DNA from: Marsupella aquatica
Lineage: Eukaryota > Marchantiophyta
DNA length: 64,000 bases
NCBI GenBank assembly: GCA_973895155.1
Contig: OZ316893.1
Location: 19,034,001 to 19,098,000, forward strand
Direction of reading: 5' to 3'
This document shows positions 34,065 to 47,335 of this stretch, in pieces. The position numbers were made by a program, and so were the translations under genes. The notes beneath the pieces are model-generated. The model did no database searches. It had not been told where the DNA came from and saw only the letters and a program-made list of their open reading frames with translations. Numbering within the stretch: position 1 is the first letter of the stretch; each line of letters opens with the position of its first letter.

Positions 34065-37000
34065 ATAACAACTTTTACAAGAACAACTGACAAAAGTGTG
34101 AGAGGGGGTGCAAACTAAAGTTTTATGACGGCCCATTGATCACCCCAGGTTTTCGAGCCAGGGTCCTGTATAAAAGGGCTCATTGGACAAATTCTCAAAG
34201 TGTGGGGCCATCAAGGTAGGAGTTGCCACATTGGGGGCCATCAAGCATATACCTGGTGTGATGGTTAGTGTAATCTAATCGTCAGTCAATCTAATACGGT
34301 AGCAGTCCAAGTTCTTTGGTAATTCCAAGGCATATTGCTCTTTGACCACAGACGACAACAATTGTAGTCCACTGTCCAGGCTGAGTAATAAGTTATAAAG
34401 TTCATAACCCATTCCCACAGCTGTGTGCATTATTTTATTATGACCAATAATAGACAACATGAACTCAAAATATAGACAAACAAATAACAAATAGAAACTT
34501 CACACTGTGGTTTAGGGAACTCTATATTTGCGTTAAATTTATGCTCTTCTCCCGTGGTCACGCAACACACAAAATATAGTGTAAACTTGGCTAATAAACG
34601 GGCTCAGAAAACTGCAAATGGTTCCTCGGCAATTAAAATACTATTGCAAAACGCATTGAATGGTAATTCCATTGTAAGACTATCTTACCACACTCCCATG
34701 AACCTTGTAAGCCAGATGCGCCAGGTTACTAGTGATCAGAGACGTATAGATTTTTTACAAAGAAAAAATGCTATCTGAATACCCAAAAATATTTTGCCGT
34801 TCATCCGGGTTGCACTGGTCCATTCAGGCATTTTGTCAAATGCTTAGGTCCATGTGGTTTCAGTCTACCTTCATCATGAGTTTATTCTCAAAAGAAGTAA
34901 AAGTGATGCTTGGATGTTCCACAAGGTGTAACCATGCACCCTGATGGGGCCTAGCAGCTTTTGAGATTGAGAAGGTGACCATTTGAGTTCAAAGCAATAT
35001 TGGGCAATTCATATAGGTTGCCCTGCTCTATACAAGTTTTGAATCAGATTATCTTGGTTCATCTGGGCTTCTTTTTCCAAACAGGCACCCAACAAAGAAC
35101 AAAAGAAGTCCAAAAGAAAAGAAGAGGAGAGAAACCCAAACTAAGAGGAAATTAACTGATCTCAATTGGTTTTAGGAGCACAGTAGGGCTTTTAGAGTGA
35201 TTGCTGTTGCTAAGGCTCTCATACATTTTGAGTTTTTCCTTGGTTTTTCCCCCTTTATGGGGTCTCCAGCCTTTGGGATCTTGTCTCCATATTAAACCTA
35301 ACTGGATACTAATGTTTTCTTTGAAACCAAGTTTTATGCACCTTTGAACCAAAATTTTCTAGAAACTTTAGAAAGTGTTCCAGCCATAAACTTGCAACCT
35401 CTCAGCATCTGTGTTCAAACCCAATGACCCCATTTATCATTGTGTATAGTAGTTCTGAGCTGTACATTCTAACTCACGATTGGACTTTAGTAATTAACCA
35501 AAGCCAACTTTAGAGAAGCAATCAAAATTTTTAAGGTCCCTATTTTAGTCTGTACAAAGGTGCTCAAACCTTTCATGCAACTTTGATCAAGTGAATTTGT
35601 TGTGCCTGATCTTTTCCCTTATGTGTTTTTGACACAAATAGCATGACTCATCCTTACCTAAGGGAGTTTACAAATAGGTTTATTAGCTGCTTGTTTTTCA
35701 GCTTGATGTACATTTATTTGGTGTACTTTAACACGTAGTTATAATCATTGTCCTAAAGGGCTCCCTAATCGTCACGTTCGCATCATTCCGCATGTCCGCA
35801 CTATTTTCAACATTTTGTTGGAACGAGTTGACCCCAGGGCTCTTAACCCGAGGTTACTTATCAAGTCACCTACCCGCGCCGCCTCCAAGACGTGGTGTCG
35901 GCTGCAACTCCGCCGAAAATAGCGGCTCCTCCTCCTCCTCATCTTATTATGACCGGAGACCGTTCCTTTGTCGGTCCGTGCCATGGCGTGGCTGGCATGG
36001 GCATGGCGGCCCCCACTAATTCAATCAATGCTAATGGCCATCACTCTTCTCTTAATCCGAGCTCTTTAATTACGACAGCCTTAATCACGTCCCGTAATCT
36101 CAGCTGCAAGACTGCAAGAGAGTCATGACTCCCTCGCAATGATCCAAGTGTGGGGACTGGAGGAGCTACAGTGGGCGCTGATTTTAAATCATTTTAAATT
36201 AGAAATATCCCCCGAGCTAAGCTAAAAACACAGTCATGGTACTAATTAATTGGCTAATCTCGAGATCAGTTCAGTTTTGTTTTGAAGTTTATTTGGTTAT
36301 TAAACAGGTAGGCAGTCGTCGGTTCAGCATCGGGGCAGCAGTGTGGCTGACCTGAGTCAGGTGCCATGCCCACTGAGTCAGACCGCAGACCTGCCCCGGG
36401 CAGCAGGGAGTCTGGGAGGGTGGGCTCGGGACCATTTATTTATAGAAAGTCCTGGGGAATTGTTCCAAAAGCGTAGCTTAGAATACGAGGTTAGCATTGG
36501 TCGTTGGTGGCGGTGATTACTATTTGAGTACTGTACCTGGAAATGCAAAGCATTCTGCACTCTCTGCGTTTCGAAGACATTTTCAGGACAAGTTTTGATC
36601 GGCTTTTCTGTGAGGAAAAGTCACGATGTCTTCTGTTCGTCAACAACGAGCTGTCAGCCTGGATGCAACCAGGCGGCCACCGTGGCAGTGAATGCGGAGA
36701 GCTGTCACATAATTATACTGTGACAGTATCATTCTCTGAAATTGAGGATCCGCTCATTCCTAATCCCCGCCTGGAAAAGCTATCATGCTTGAAAAACGCT
36801 TGCAAATTTCGCCCCACCCTGATGAATGCCAGGGTCAATGGAAATGAACTTCTCACAAGTATTCCATGGTATACAACAATGTGAACCACGCTAGCTAGAG
36901 TTCCTGGCTTGTACTTTTGGTAAGAAAATGTCAGTGTTGACAAGGGATCACCCCACTCGTACGGCCCATTGTTGTCCACCGAACCTTGAATTCTCACACT

Positions 37001-40000
37001 GGATTACTTGAAGCTGACTATTGCAAACTTGTTACTAAGTGGCCCCAAATAAACCAGCTATCCCAATTTTCTTGTTTCAGACCCATTTTTGGAATCAAAA
37101 GATTTTCAGTAGGGGACCAATCGGAAAAGTAGGATACATTTTAGTTAGACACTCCAATTGTAGGCATGCATCATTGGCTTCAGATTGAGTTCAGCATAGT
37201 ATTTAGTAGAAACGTTGGCATATCAATTTTATACTTACAACGAAACCTCCCTAAATGGATCTCCCATATTTGAATATCCTCCCAAAATGCATGACATTCC
37301 AAGGGAACATGTTTTAGATTTCTTTGTATTTCACAGGCTTTACAGGCTTTGCATCCAATGTGAATATTAGCAATGAAAAACCTCTTCCCCTATCCTTTTC
37401 ATTTCGAGCATCCTTCTGTAATTTTCTTGATGAGAACCCAAAATGAAATGTATTACTTGATAGTACCCTGAGTGATCCAGACCCTTGATTTATAGTACCC
37501 AAAATTTCAGGGTCATATCAAGTAACACAGTCCCATCAAGCAAATCCCTGTATACACATTTTAGGTTTATCAGATTTATTAATACTATCTACTAAAAATA
37601 TTGTCACTTACCTGGGATTGATTACATCTCTTCTCTTTAAGGATTGCCTGCAGAAGATATTTGGTCTTCTCATAAAACTGTGATCTCTCTGGTGTCAACA
37701 ATGTCTATACTTTTAGAAAGATTGGGCATTTTTATAATCCTAAGTTGCGGTGATTCTGGTCACCTATAATCAATCGCCAAGTCGAATCACATCATTTCGA
37801 GTCTACAGGTCGTCTAAATACAGTGATAACCAACATACATGAACTTTTCATGACATTCAAGATTATTGTTAGATTGGAGAAGATCGGCATGCATGCACTA
37901 GAGGCAGGAATGGCCCAGCGCACTGATTTCGGTGCGCGAGTCGAAGCGAAGATCATTCTGTTGTGCTCCAAAAATTTCTCCACCCTGATCCCCAAGTTGA
38001 TCCCGTACTTCACAATAAGGGATGTGGTGCAGTTTCGATCCTCGGCCAGCCTTGATGATTGCAACGACAGCAAGGGTTGTGTGTGTATGTGTTAATCCAT
38101 CGCCAACAGCGCAGTCAGCTAACAAACAAAGATTCATGCACGTCTGCCCGTCGCCAGTAAGCTAACAAACAAATATTCATGCCCAAGCTGCCCGTCCCGC
38201 CTTCCAGGCTGCCCCCGCTACGGAAGCACATAGACCCACGAAACGAACACAAGTCCAATTCTGCTTCCTCCTTGCCCGGGCTGCCCGCTGCCATGCCTAG
38301 TACCTGCCTGACAATATGAGGTACAACCAGCAACGAAAAACATTTTTTTCATCCTGCCCGCCTGCCTTACTTTCCTGATCCTGCCCTGCTCTAACAGAAG
38401 AAGCAACACAATTAACTCTCTCTGAATGCACACAACTCTCTTGATTGCACTAAACCAGTTGTTTGCATTCATGGATAAGCACAAATCCCCTAAAATTTGC
38501 ACTTATTGATAAATTTGCCCCTAGAATGAGCAGTCTTACATGAATTGTACATCCTTGCCCTAATTGGGTGTCCAACGCCATAAGCACATTTTGTAATCTG
38601 CTAAGAAAGAGAGCCTACATTTATCAGTACATGCAATCCGATGGGATTGAGTGCTTATTGATAAGTGCAAATCCTTTCTTAGTAGAGTACAAAGGTACTT
38701 ACCTAGTATTTTGCTTTATGAAGTTGTTTTTTAGAACGAAAATGCAAACTCATCCTTAAAAAAAGGAAGTACATAATGCCTTGAACTTAGCCAGTTCTTG
38801 TGCTATGGGATTTGCGCTTAGAGAGAGTCAACTGTACAGAACCAGTAAAACAAGTAAGTCCCACATAACTTATTTACTTCATACCTCTGACCATCCGAGT
38901 GCAATCGACACTCTCACCGACATTACAGGATGGTATTCAATCGATTCGTTGGAGTTCTGAATTTTGAAATGAAAAATGAACGAGTCGTCATCGCTTATGG
39001 ATCTATATCTACTCGGGATGAACTTCGTAGCAAAGAGAAGACGAATCGAATCTTGCCCCGCGAGCTAAGCTAATGCACGCAATAGAAATTATGAGAATTT
39101 ATATGGAAAAAAAGGAGAAGGCCAATCAAGTACGTAGTCGCTTTAGCCAGAGCCTAGAGCGAAGAAATCGCTGGCGTGTCATGATAAGTCCAATCTGCGT
39201 ATCAAACCTAGAGGACTGAGAATGGCCTAGAGCAGCATAGTAGAGTCTCGATGCTATCGAGACTTGCTGATCGACGGGCAGAGATCTAGAGGACGACGGA
39301 GGAGAGCGAGGTCTCGGAAGGTCATACATGTGGGATCGAGGGTGTGCATGTGACCATGAATGGCGAGGAGGGATGATGATAATAATCGCCACACTATACG
39401 AGGCCAATTGAATAAATTGATCAAAGCCTTCCCACCCTCCCAATGATGAGCAGAAACCACAGTAATCGAAAAAGCTTGACTATGTAATCCAGTACAGCAG
39501 TAATGTCTTGCATTTCAGATAGCGAATTATAAAGCCTGCCACGCGGGGTAAGAAGAATTTTATACCATGACTCACGACATGGATGATTTGTCTTCGACTC
39601 GAAAAATAATTTTCATTAAACAATTAAAAACACAGGCGTCCGATGCGTTCGGCCAGAGACTTCTCCTGGCTATGATGCAAGTGTGGGGAGCCTTGGGGTG
39701 CTGAATGAGATTCGTCTTCACCTGTATCGTATGTGAGAGATAGGACCAGCTCAATCCCTGTGCAGTACGTACGTATCTTTCCCAAATTTCAAAGTGAAGT
39801 CGGTCACTGAGAGACCTACTTGCCTACTCTCAAAATCCATCGAGTACCAATCGAGAAGTTCCATAATTATCGTGGAGATTTAGTGTCGAGAGTCGAGCTA
39901 CGGTGGTCGTCTGTGGACAGTTTCGAAGCAAGCAATCAAGTTCTAGAAAACAAACACAATGGTTGGTAGGGAAAGCGTAGTTCGGTGACAGGAGACAGAG

Positions 40001-41860
40001 CTGAGCAATAACTAATTAGCACTAATGAGAGCTTACTAATGAGGCCAGTAATCACAACTGTAGTGCTTTTATTTAACTACTGAACAGTAATGAAACTGGA
40101 GGTATCTACATAGGGGGCCGCGCCGTATTGGTGGGGTGGACCCTACTGTATTCAATAATTCCACATGGGCAACGAAGATCTTGAATCTCAACCCAACCCA
40201 ACGTGAGATACACAATGACCTAGCAGGCAAGGAAGACTGTGACAGTGTCTTGGAGTTCACAACCGAGAAGAAAACACTTCCGGAACCTGTTTAATAGTGC
40301 TTTGAAAGTTCAACTTCCTAAAGAGATTTGATGAACGGCCAGAATGGTCGCGGACCGGATCTCCAGTTCACATATATTACTAAATTTGCATCCCATTTCA
40401 CACTGTTCACCTCACTTAGTCTTATAAAAAAAGTAGCGTTACTTCCGAATTAGTCTTAGTAGCACTAATTGTCTGGACTTGCTGCGGATAGGAAAGTCAC
40501 TCTGTATGTGAACCGGGAATGAATTTCACATAACCTAAATTTCCGAAGCTGTCGAGCGACAGTCACTGAGATCCTGAACTTACTGCAACTTGGCATTTGT
40601 ACTGCATGGTCTATTTGACATCGCCGCGAAGCATGGATTACGGCATAGCTACCACATATGCATGCCTCGTGGCAGAGATCTCACGACTAAGTGAACTAAA
40701 TATGTAGCTGGCAGGGAAGTAAATCACGTTCAGTTCAGTAGCATCGAGAGGGGATGCAAGTCTTCAGCAGCAGTACTCATCAAAACAATGCCCTAAAAGC
40801 GAGCAGAAGCAAAAAAACGCAAATCGTTCTAAATCGAAAGTGGAGATTCACACCAAATTAATGTTGAGTAATACTAAATGTTATGAACAGTGTACTTGTG
40901 CAAATTAATTCAAATGATATTCAGATCATTCCGGATGTTGTCTCCTAATTTTCTCAAGAATTTGACGCTTTAATTTGACTTTGTCTCTGGGGCGAAACAC
41001 AACGAGAGAATCAGAGCGGATCCGCGGACAAAATTAATCTCCTTTCTGTACTCAAGTCTTCAATTATCCAATTTCTCTTGGCACGTGCTTGGACGACTTA
41101 TTACACTTCGTGCCTGAAATGTTCGAGGATCGACGGATGAGTCTTCCCTTAAATTACTAATCGACGACTGTCCAGGGATTTCTCCAAGAGGGTAGATTGC
41201 AGTCGAGCCGAAGCAGAATGCAAGTAGTAATTACACCCCCTTAAGGTAAGGTGTCTTAAGGAGTTAATGCTTCGGGAGGGCTGCTGTCCGAGGAACATCG
41301 AACACACTGTAACTTATACTGGCATTGGTCCCTCAGTCTCTGGGCATGCACGCATCAAGACGGGGCTGATGGAGGGGGGGGGGGACGAGGGGCTACGATA
41401 TGAACAGTGAACCTTGATCTCTCCTGTTGTAGGTACAATAAACGAGCTCTCCCGGAAACAGTATGAGAAGAACGAGGCAGTGCTGGAATTGGTTGGCCGT
41501 CAGAATCGAGCAGGCCCGCGTATCCGACCAAAATCAACCCCGATGTGTTGTGGTGTATTTTTATTGTGGTGGGATAGATGGCTGCGTATAATAACAAGGG
41601 GAGTCGCGGAGATGGCGGAGTTCTGTAGCTGACTCGACATTACGGTGTTACGCCTGTGCGCAAATGTCGAAAGAACACCGATACTCGTTAACGTGCAATA
41701 CAATAATCAAATCGTACATCTGAGCTGTATGGGTTAGAAGTTACGACCCCAGGGCAATTGGACTTTGCTCCGGAGATGCAGGCCCTGCGCTCTACTATTG
41801 ACGTGTGGGTTTGGTAAATCTAGAGGGTGCAGGTAACAGGTAGCCAATGCATTTCTGTTG
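34065..41860. other. long region without recognisable gene
   Basis: The reading frames near 35792-36128 (Pro/Ser-rich), 36543-36884 and 39126-39443 match no family I know and lack homologous exons nearby. A near-50-bp duplication (AAGCTAACAAACAAA...TTCATGC, about 38115-38195) and a G-run near 41372-41386 are the only structures noted. Spliced short genes could be missed. Confidence 0.35.
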
Positions 41861-41869
41861 ATCAGTACT

Positions 41870-42143
41870 GTTAAATGCGTGAACAGTCCCTATTGTGGGT
41901 CCCTATTGTGGTTACTGTACAAAATATGCCCAAAGGCCTCTCAAACCTGAAGTGCCTCAATTTTTTTCCTGGGCCTACTAAAGTATCAGTTTTGGCCGTC
42001 TGTCACAAGTGATATACCACCTGTTTGCAAGTTTGTCACTTTAGTTCAGGGTTAACCATAACCAAAATCTCAATTATTCTAGTTTGGACTCCCTATTATA
42101 GTAAATCCCAGTAACCACAATAGGGACTGTTCACTCATTTAAC
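41870..42143. repeat. MITE-like element with about 35-bp terminal inverted repeats
   Basis: The left arm GTTAAATGCGTGAACAGTCCC... (41870-41917) is the reverse complement of the right arm ...GGGACTGTTCACTCATTTAAC (42109-42143), with one mismatch in the outer 21 bases. The left arm contains an extra internal copy of GTCCCTATTGTGG. Size about 274 bp, no coding capacity. No convincing target duplication, so superfamily unassigned. Confidence 0.75.
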
Positions 42144-43222
42144 CCCATTTCGAATGTCACTGGGTTTGCGAAAAATACTGAAGTACACCCAGTTTAAGTA
42201 AACTGAAGCTCCCATAGGTCAATTTTTTTGACAAGATGTTTCAATAAACGGTTGAAGCTTGCAATGAATCAACGTGAAATGTTATTTTTCTGCTCAGCTA
42301 ACACCCTTTCTTTGTGACTATGAATGCTCACGTTTTCGGTATCACAAAATAGTAAGTCTATGACAGTCCTTAGGTCCAATGTGGTGGTCCATCTGAGCAT
42401 AGACTTATACCATAGATCCAAGCTAGAAATTAATATTTGACAGGCATGGCTAATGCCAATTTGTTCTCTTTTGGTATTTGACAGGGTATTTCTTTTGGTA
42501 TTTGACAGGTCAAGTACCAAAAGTTCGGGCATCACCATTGCGACATTAATACTCCAAATGCCAGTCATAGATTGGGAGCTTACACAGATTATTTTGCTAA
42601 GATCATTGTGGACGAGGAAGTTCTCCCCCAACCTATGAGAGCGTTGCTCAGATCTTCTGATGAAGCTCTCCACAAGACATAGGGGATGCTTCATAAAACA
42701 AATGACATGTAGGATCCTTGAGTAAAGACCATGACTGTTCCTGATATCACCCGAGAGGAAATTCCTTGGATTTATTATAGAAGTATTTCCCCATCATTGC
42801 AAGGTGTGGCAGTCTATCAAATAAAACAAAGGAGAAAGTGAAAAATAAGTTTTTTAGTGATGGCTACATGATGCAAGATATTCTCAAATTAAATTTCTGC
42901 ACTATTAAGGAATCGCAAGGTGTTGTTCTGACTTCTAATATGGAGTTGCCGACCCTTAGGAATAACGAGACATCCTAAACTGTCAAGACTTGTACAGAAT
43001 GTTCACTCAGTGTGTGAAGGCCCTTGCTATAATTTTCATAGACAGGGGAACACTGAAATTTGTGCCAATTCCCTTTTCAAGAATACTTTTAGTTTTGGAG
43101 GGTCAAGACTCCCTTCCCAATTGCACAAATACGCAATTTAACTAGCATAACGAGAATTGAAGTAAAAGGAGTAACAATTACTCCTGCACTTTTAGAAGAT
43201 TTACAGTTTTCTGCTGAGCCAT

Positions 43223-43429
43223 ATGGCTTTGAGCCCGGCTTTAAGCTCCTTGGCTATTGTGTGGGATTCTCTTGGCCATCCTGGGGTTTCCCCTTTTTTT
43301 CTCCTGTATATTAAGTCTCGTGCCTTAGAGATGTTATCTGCTGGTTTGGTACTTTTTTCTCTTTTGCCGTGTGATAGATATAGTAACAATTGTTATGATA
43401 ATATAAAAAATTTCCATGCCCAACTGTAG
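43223..43429 (+). pseudogene. possible copia GAG-pre-integrase fragment
   Basis: The frame contains VWDSLGHPGVSPFFLLYIKS, resembling the WHxRLGHPG signature of the copia pre-integrase region. The first His and Arg are replaced, and no integrase core follows. A chance match cannot be excluded. Confidence 0.35.
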
Positions 43430-45948
43430 AGTGGCCCAGTTGTGGTGATCTTTTTCTACGGTAACTTGCTCTACGTAGTTTCATCATGCGTGGCTCAGTT
43501 CATAGTGCAGGACGGATTGAGCTAACTTCTTCGCCCAAATACTTGTGCCGATGCCCTAATACCGAGAGCCACTCCAGTTTTATTCACAAGCATACTCCAA
43601 ATATTAGCATTTATGTTTACCAGGTAAATCATCATCCGTGGCTTCACTCTACCCGAGAGGTCATGAAGAGTAGATTTCTATCACAAACGATAATATAGAG
43701 AGAGTCATACTGTAGCTGACTTCATCATACACCCTTTATCACCAACTATAATATTGAGAGATACCGATGACTTCATCATATACTCTGGAACGAACGGAAC
43801 CGACGGGAGCTGCGCCAAGCCAGTGTTAGCTGCTGCTGGCACGCTGGCATGGGCCGGCTGCTGGACTGATATCTATACATAGGATAGGACCCAAGTAATG
43901 CGGGTAGCTACATAGAATCTGTTTCGTCGCGTCTTGTCTGTTGTCTAGAGAGTACAGAATGATAGAATAGCTCAGAATCATCTTCCGTTTTCCTCCACGA
44001 CAAGTATGCATGAAGCAGTGCAATGCTCTCTGAAAAATACAGATTGATGTAGCTTTCTACTGGTATGGGTGTCGTAGAAACTTAAACGATCATCCCGTAG
44101 ACGTCAGGTTGGACGGAAGCAGGAACATGTGGGGCCACGTGATCGAGTCATTTTGGGGAGGCAACCGGTGCGGAATGGCTGGACGACGAACTCTCTTTCC
44201 GAGCTGTGTACCAGGGCTATGAAGATACCTACTGTAGTTCATTCGTTCGACCCGTCCCGTTCCCGCCCTACTCGCTATAGCCTTCCCTACCTCGACTCTC
44301 AGCAGCTTTCACTCTCCGTTGCTCATAGATTCGTGGGATGTTTTCGAAGTAAAAATTGTACGAGGTTTCTACGAGTCAGACGACCGACCCGACAGCTCCT
44401 TGTCAGAGTTTGCCCCGCGGTGAGATCCAGAATGGATGCAGGCCATGCTTGCTTGCTGCAGGGTTATGGCATGGCATAGTAGAATGGGATCGATGGCAGT
44501 GCACGGCAGGGCGAAGAAAGAGGAGCTACGACAGAAGGCATTCAATGATCCAGGCTCTTCTTGACCTGCCTGAGTCCAACTTTCCTCATTTGCTTGCGAT
44601 TTCCTCTCCGACGCTCCGCTCGACTCTGGGCTGCGTGCCGGTAGATTCCCTATAGTACTGGTGATAGTTCGAGTGAAATCCCGCAAAAAGATGCGTGTCG
44701 TTCTTCGAGAAACTTTCAAGGTATTTCGTAATTGAATAAGATCGGGAGTGTTTAGTGAGAGGAAACAATCAAGGTACTCACTGTCCAGTTGTCCCACTCG
44801 CGCCTTGTTGTTTGCGTCCCAACTTGGTTATCAGGGACCCGCATCTAGGCTCTAACTACCTGCAGCTGTCTCCGTTCGTCTCGGTTCCTTCTATTTCTTT
44901 ATTGCTGCACCCAGATTATGTACAAATGACAATTCAAGTCTAGTAAGTTCATGATGAGTCGACCTAGTTGATGATAAATTCACGATACCGTAATCTACAT
45001 CATCGGTATGTTCGCAGGCCAACGGTTCTATTTGCTACATCCAGTGATCCAGATTAAAGGCAGAATTGTCTAATTATAATCAACTCTACCCTCTGTCGCA
45101 GTTCTGCAGCCTCGGTCTTCCTTGCTTTCCGCCGAGAAAGTGGGTAACTGTGTACCCTGTCAGGCATAACTTTCGCGCAGCTGAGATGGGCATCACACCT
45201 CATCAGTTCCTTTTTCGAATGGCATGATGAAGTCTGAAAGATTGAATGAAGCCTTCTTATTGTGTAGTAAGGTCCACCACAACGTCTTGGCAATTGGCGC
45301 TCGCCAACTATCCTGTTCTTTCAGTGCTGCATGATCGTGCTCCTTCCCGCAGTACACGGTTCGGTCCAAGAGTGATTGAAATTCAGTTAGGAATCATCAT
45401 AGCATGCGACTCCTTCAGCACACGGACTTACTGTACAATTTATGCTCTTTCAGCTCTATTCGAGCCTCCAGCGATAATTTAGTATGGCGAATCCTTTGCA
45501 CCTTATCATGCTTCGCCAATACATCCTGGATGTCATGGATCTATAGACGTAAGGGAAAGTATCCTGGTTTTCTAGGCTTTAACTGGAGTCAAGAGACTCG
45601 TCTTCACCGAGGACGAAAATTCTTGACACTGAACTCTTAACTGATGAAGAAAATAAGCATAGGAGAACGTGAGGCCTCAGAACTCAGAGTCTCATCCTAC
45701 GTCTTCAACCTGCTCATGCAAATGCTGTGTTCCTCACAGAATTGTCGACTCTTGCTATTCTCATCAGTACTCACGTCTTTCGCAAAGATGACTATAGCTG
45801 GCCAACATGCAACCGTCACACTTTCCAAGACTCGAACACATCACCTAGAGATTGGTCTACAACTGTGAACAACGGTTAGTTACCGATATCCATGAACTGG
45901 GCGAAGTAACATATCCTCAGTGGTAGTGAGTCGCAATAGAACTTGTGA

Positions 45949-46137
45949 ATGAAGGCAGGCAAACACAGTAATGAAGGGCATGAACGCATACTTGCAATTA
46001 TTTGTAGCCTTCAAAATTTAGCTCAGTTACATGAAGAGACGGCACTTAAAAATATTTTTGGCCTTGAAAATCCAGCTCAATTGCACGACGAGACACGGCA
46101 TACTTGCAATTCTCCTAACTTTACAAATCTACCGTGA
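45949..46137 (+). other. 62-codon ORF with internal 18-residue repeat
   Basis: ATG to TGA, encoding two copies of a motif: LQNLAQLHEET and LENPAQLHDET. The DNA shows a matching duplication of about 54 bp, so the repeat kept its reading frame. No family recognised; could be chance, a micro-peptide or an exon shard. Confidence 0.25.
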
Positions 46138-47335
46138 GTGTGAGTCCGCGTGAGTGTACCGTTCGTTATAGAATGCGTCATAAGCACAGGCTGGTGGGGC
46201 GAGGCTTCGATTCGATTCGTGTATATTCCGATGTACGATATGTTACACTTAAATAGCAAGGAGATCATGGCTTCAACATTTCTGTATTCGATGGTCTGAA
46301 GACCTGATCGACATTACTACATACACCGAATCTTTCGTAAAAGCTGTTTTCTGACAATGGGCGCATGGTTCCTTACTGTTTATCACCTTCAATCTGGGAA
46401 AATATTCCTTGACGGAATTGTCGACAAGGATTGTCTTCTTCAAAATTTCTACGCGCCAAAGTGATGAAATCACCTACACGATATGCTACTGACTATTTAA
46501 AATAAAAATCTGATAGCGGAAAAATGTGCTGCGAGAGTAATTCCTCCTCGCACTACAAAAAAACTTGTAACAGTCGATTGCACCGATCAACTCTAATCGT
46601 GACTTTGCTTGACGCTCGAAAACAAAACTTTCTGAGCGACAATGAGACAGCATTCAAAATTAAGAAATCGCTATAGCGGCGAAAAGTAAGGACGCTTTAC
46701 TTCGTGGGATCGGCCGATAATCTCTACCACGCGTAAGTTACACTTCTACAGCAATTTCACAGCTTTGAAGGCACCACAAGTCACATCAGAGATGCTGTCA
46801 TGAAAAATACACATTCCAGATACTGATAAACTCATCGAACAGAAAATAATCGCGACTACTTGGACAAGCTTGTTTTCACTTCTTCATTAACAAAAATGAG
46901 GTATACCCGACTGTTACATCATTTGAAGAACCAGCTAGAGACCCTCCAAAGTGAAGAACAAAACCCGCACTTCACGTTCTGTTTTGCCTACATGACGTGC
47001 TTGCAGAGCAGCTTCTAAGTACCCAGTTCATTCCTTCACGGTACTTGATTCGTCATTCATATGGCGACAGTGTCTTCCATAGACATAAAGAGTCGTTCAG
47101 TAAGTATACGAACGAGACGCAGCCGTGGCAGCATGCGCAACCGAAGGACTAACTGCAAACCCGTCTCAAGTGACGCTACTGACTATTTGACTATCGAAAT
47201 TTGCGTAGAAAACACACCATGTCGCCGACACTAATCCCGTCAAGGCACAGTACGAAAGTGGCTACGGTCGATCGCCTCCCACCCTCGCCAAGCCAGGAAT
47301 GTGGTCGTTGCCGTAAAGTCACGTCACACATGGAG

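Larger units (their letters stand above)
42150..47330. other. mostly unannotated region
   Basis: Holds a possible copia fragment near 43220, a small ORF with an internal repeat at 45949-46137, and a 24-bp duplication near 42470-42508 (CTTTTGGTATTTGACAGG). Nothing else recognisable. The right end borders the 3' side of the BZR-type gene. Confidence 0.35.

Noticed and set aside
38440-38690. Inverted repeat pair around GCACTTATTGATAA
   Set aside because: Matches are short and interrupted; not enough for a MITE call.
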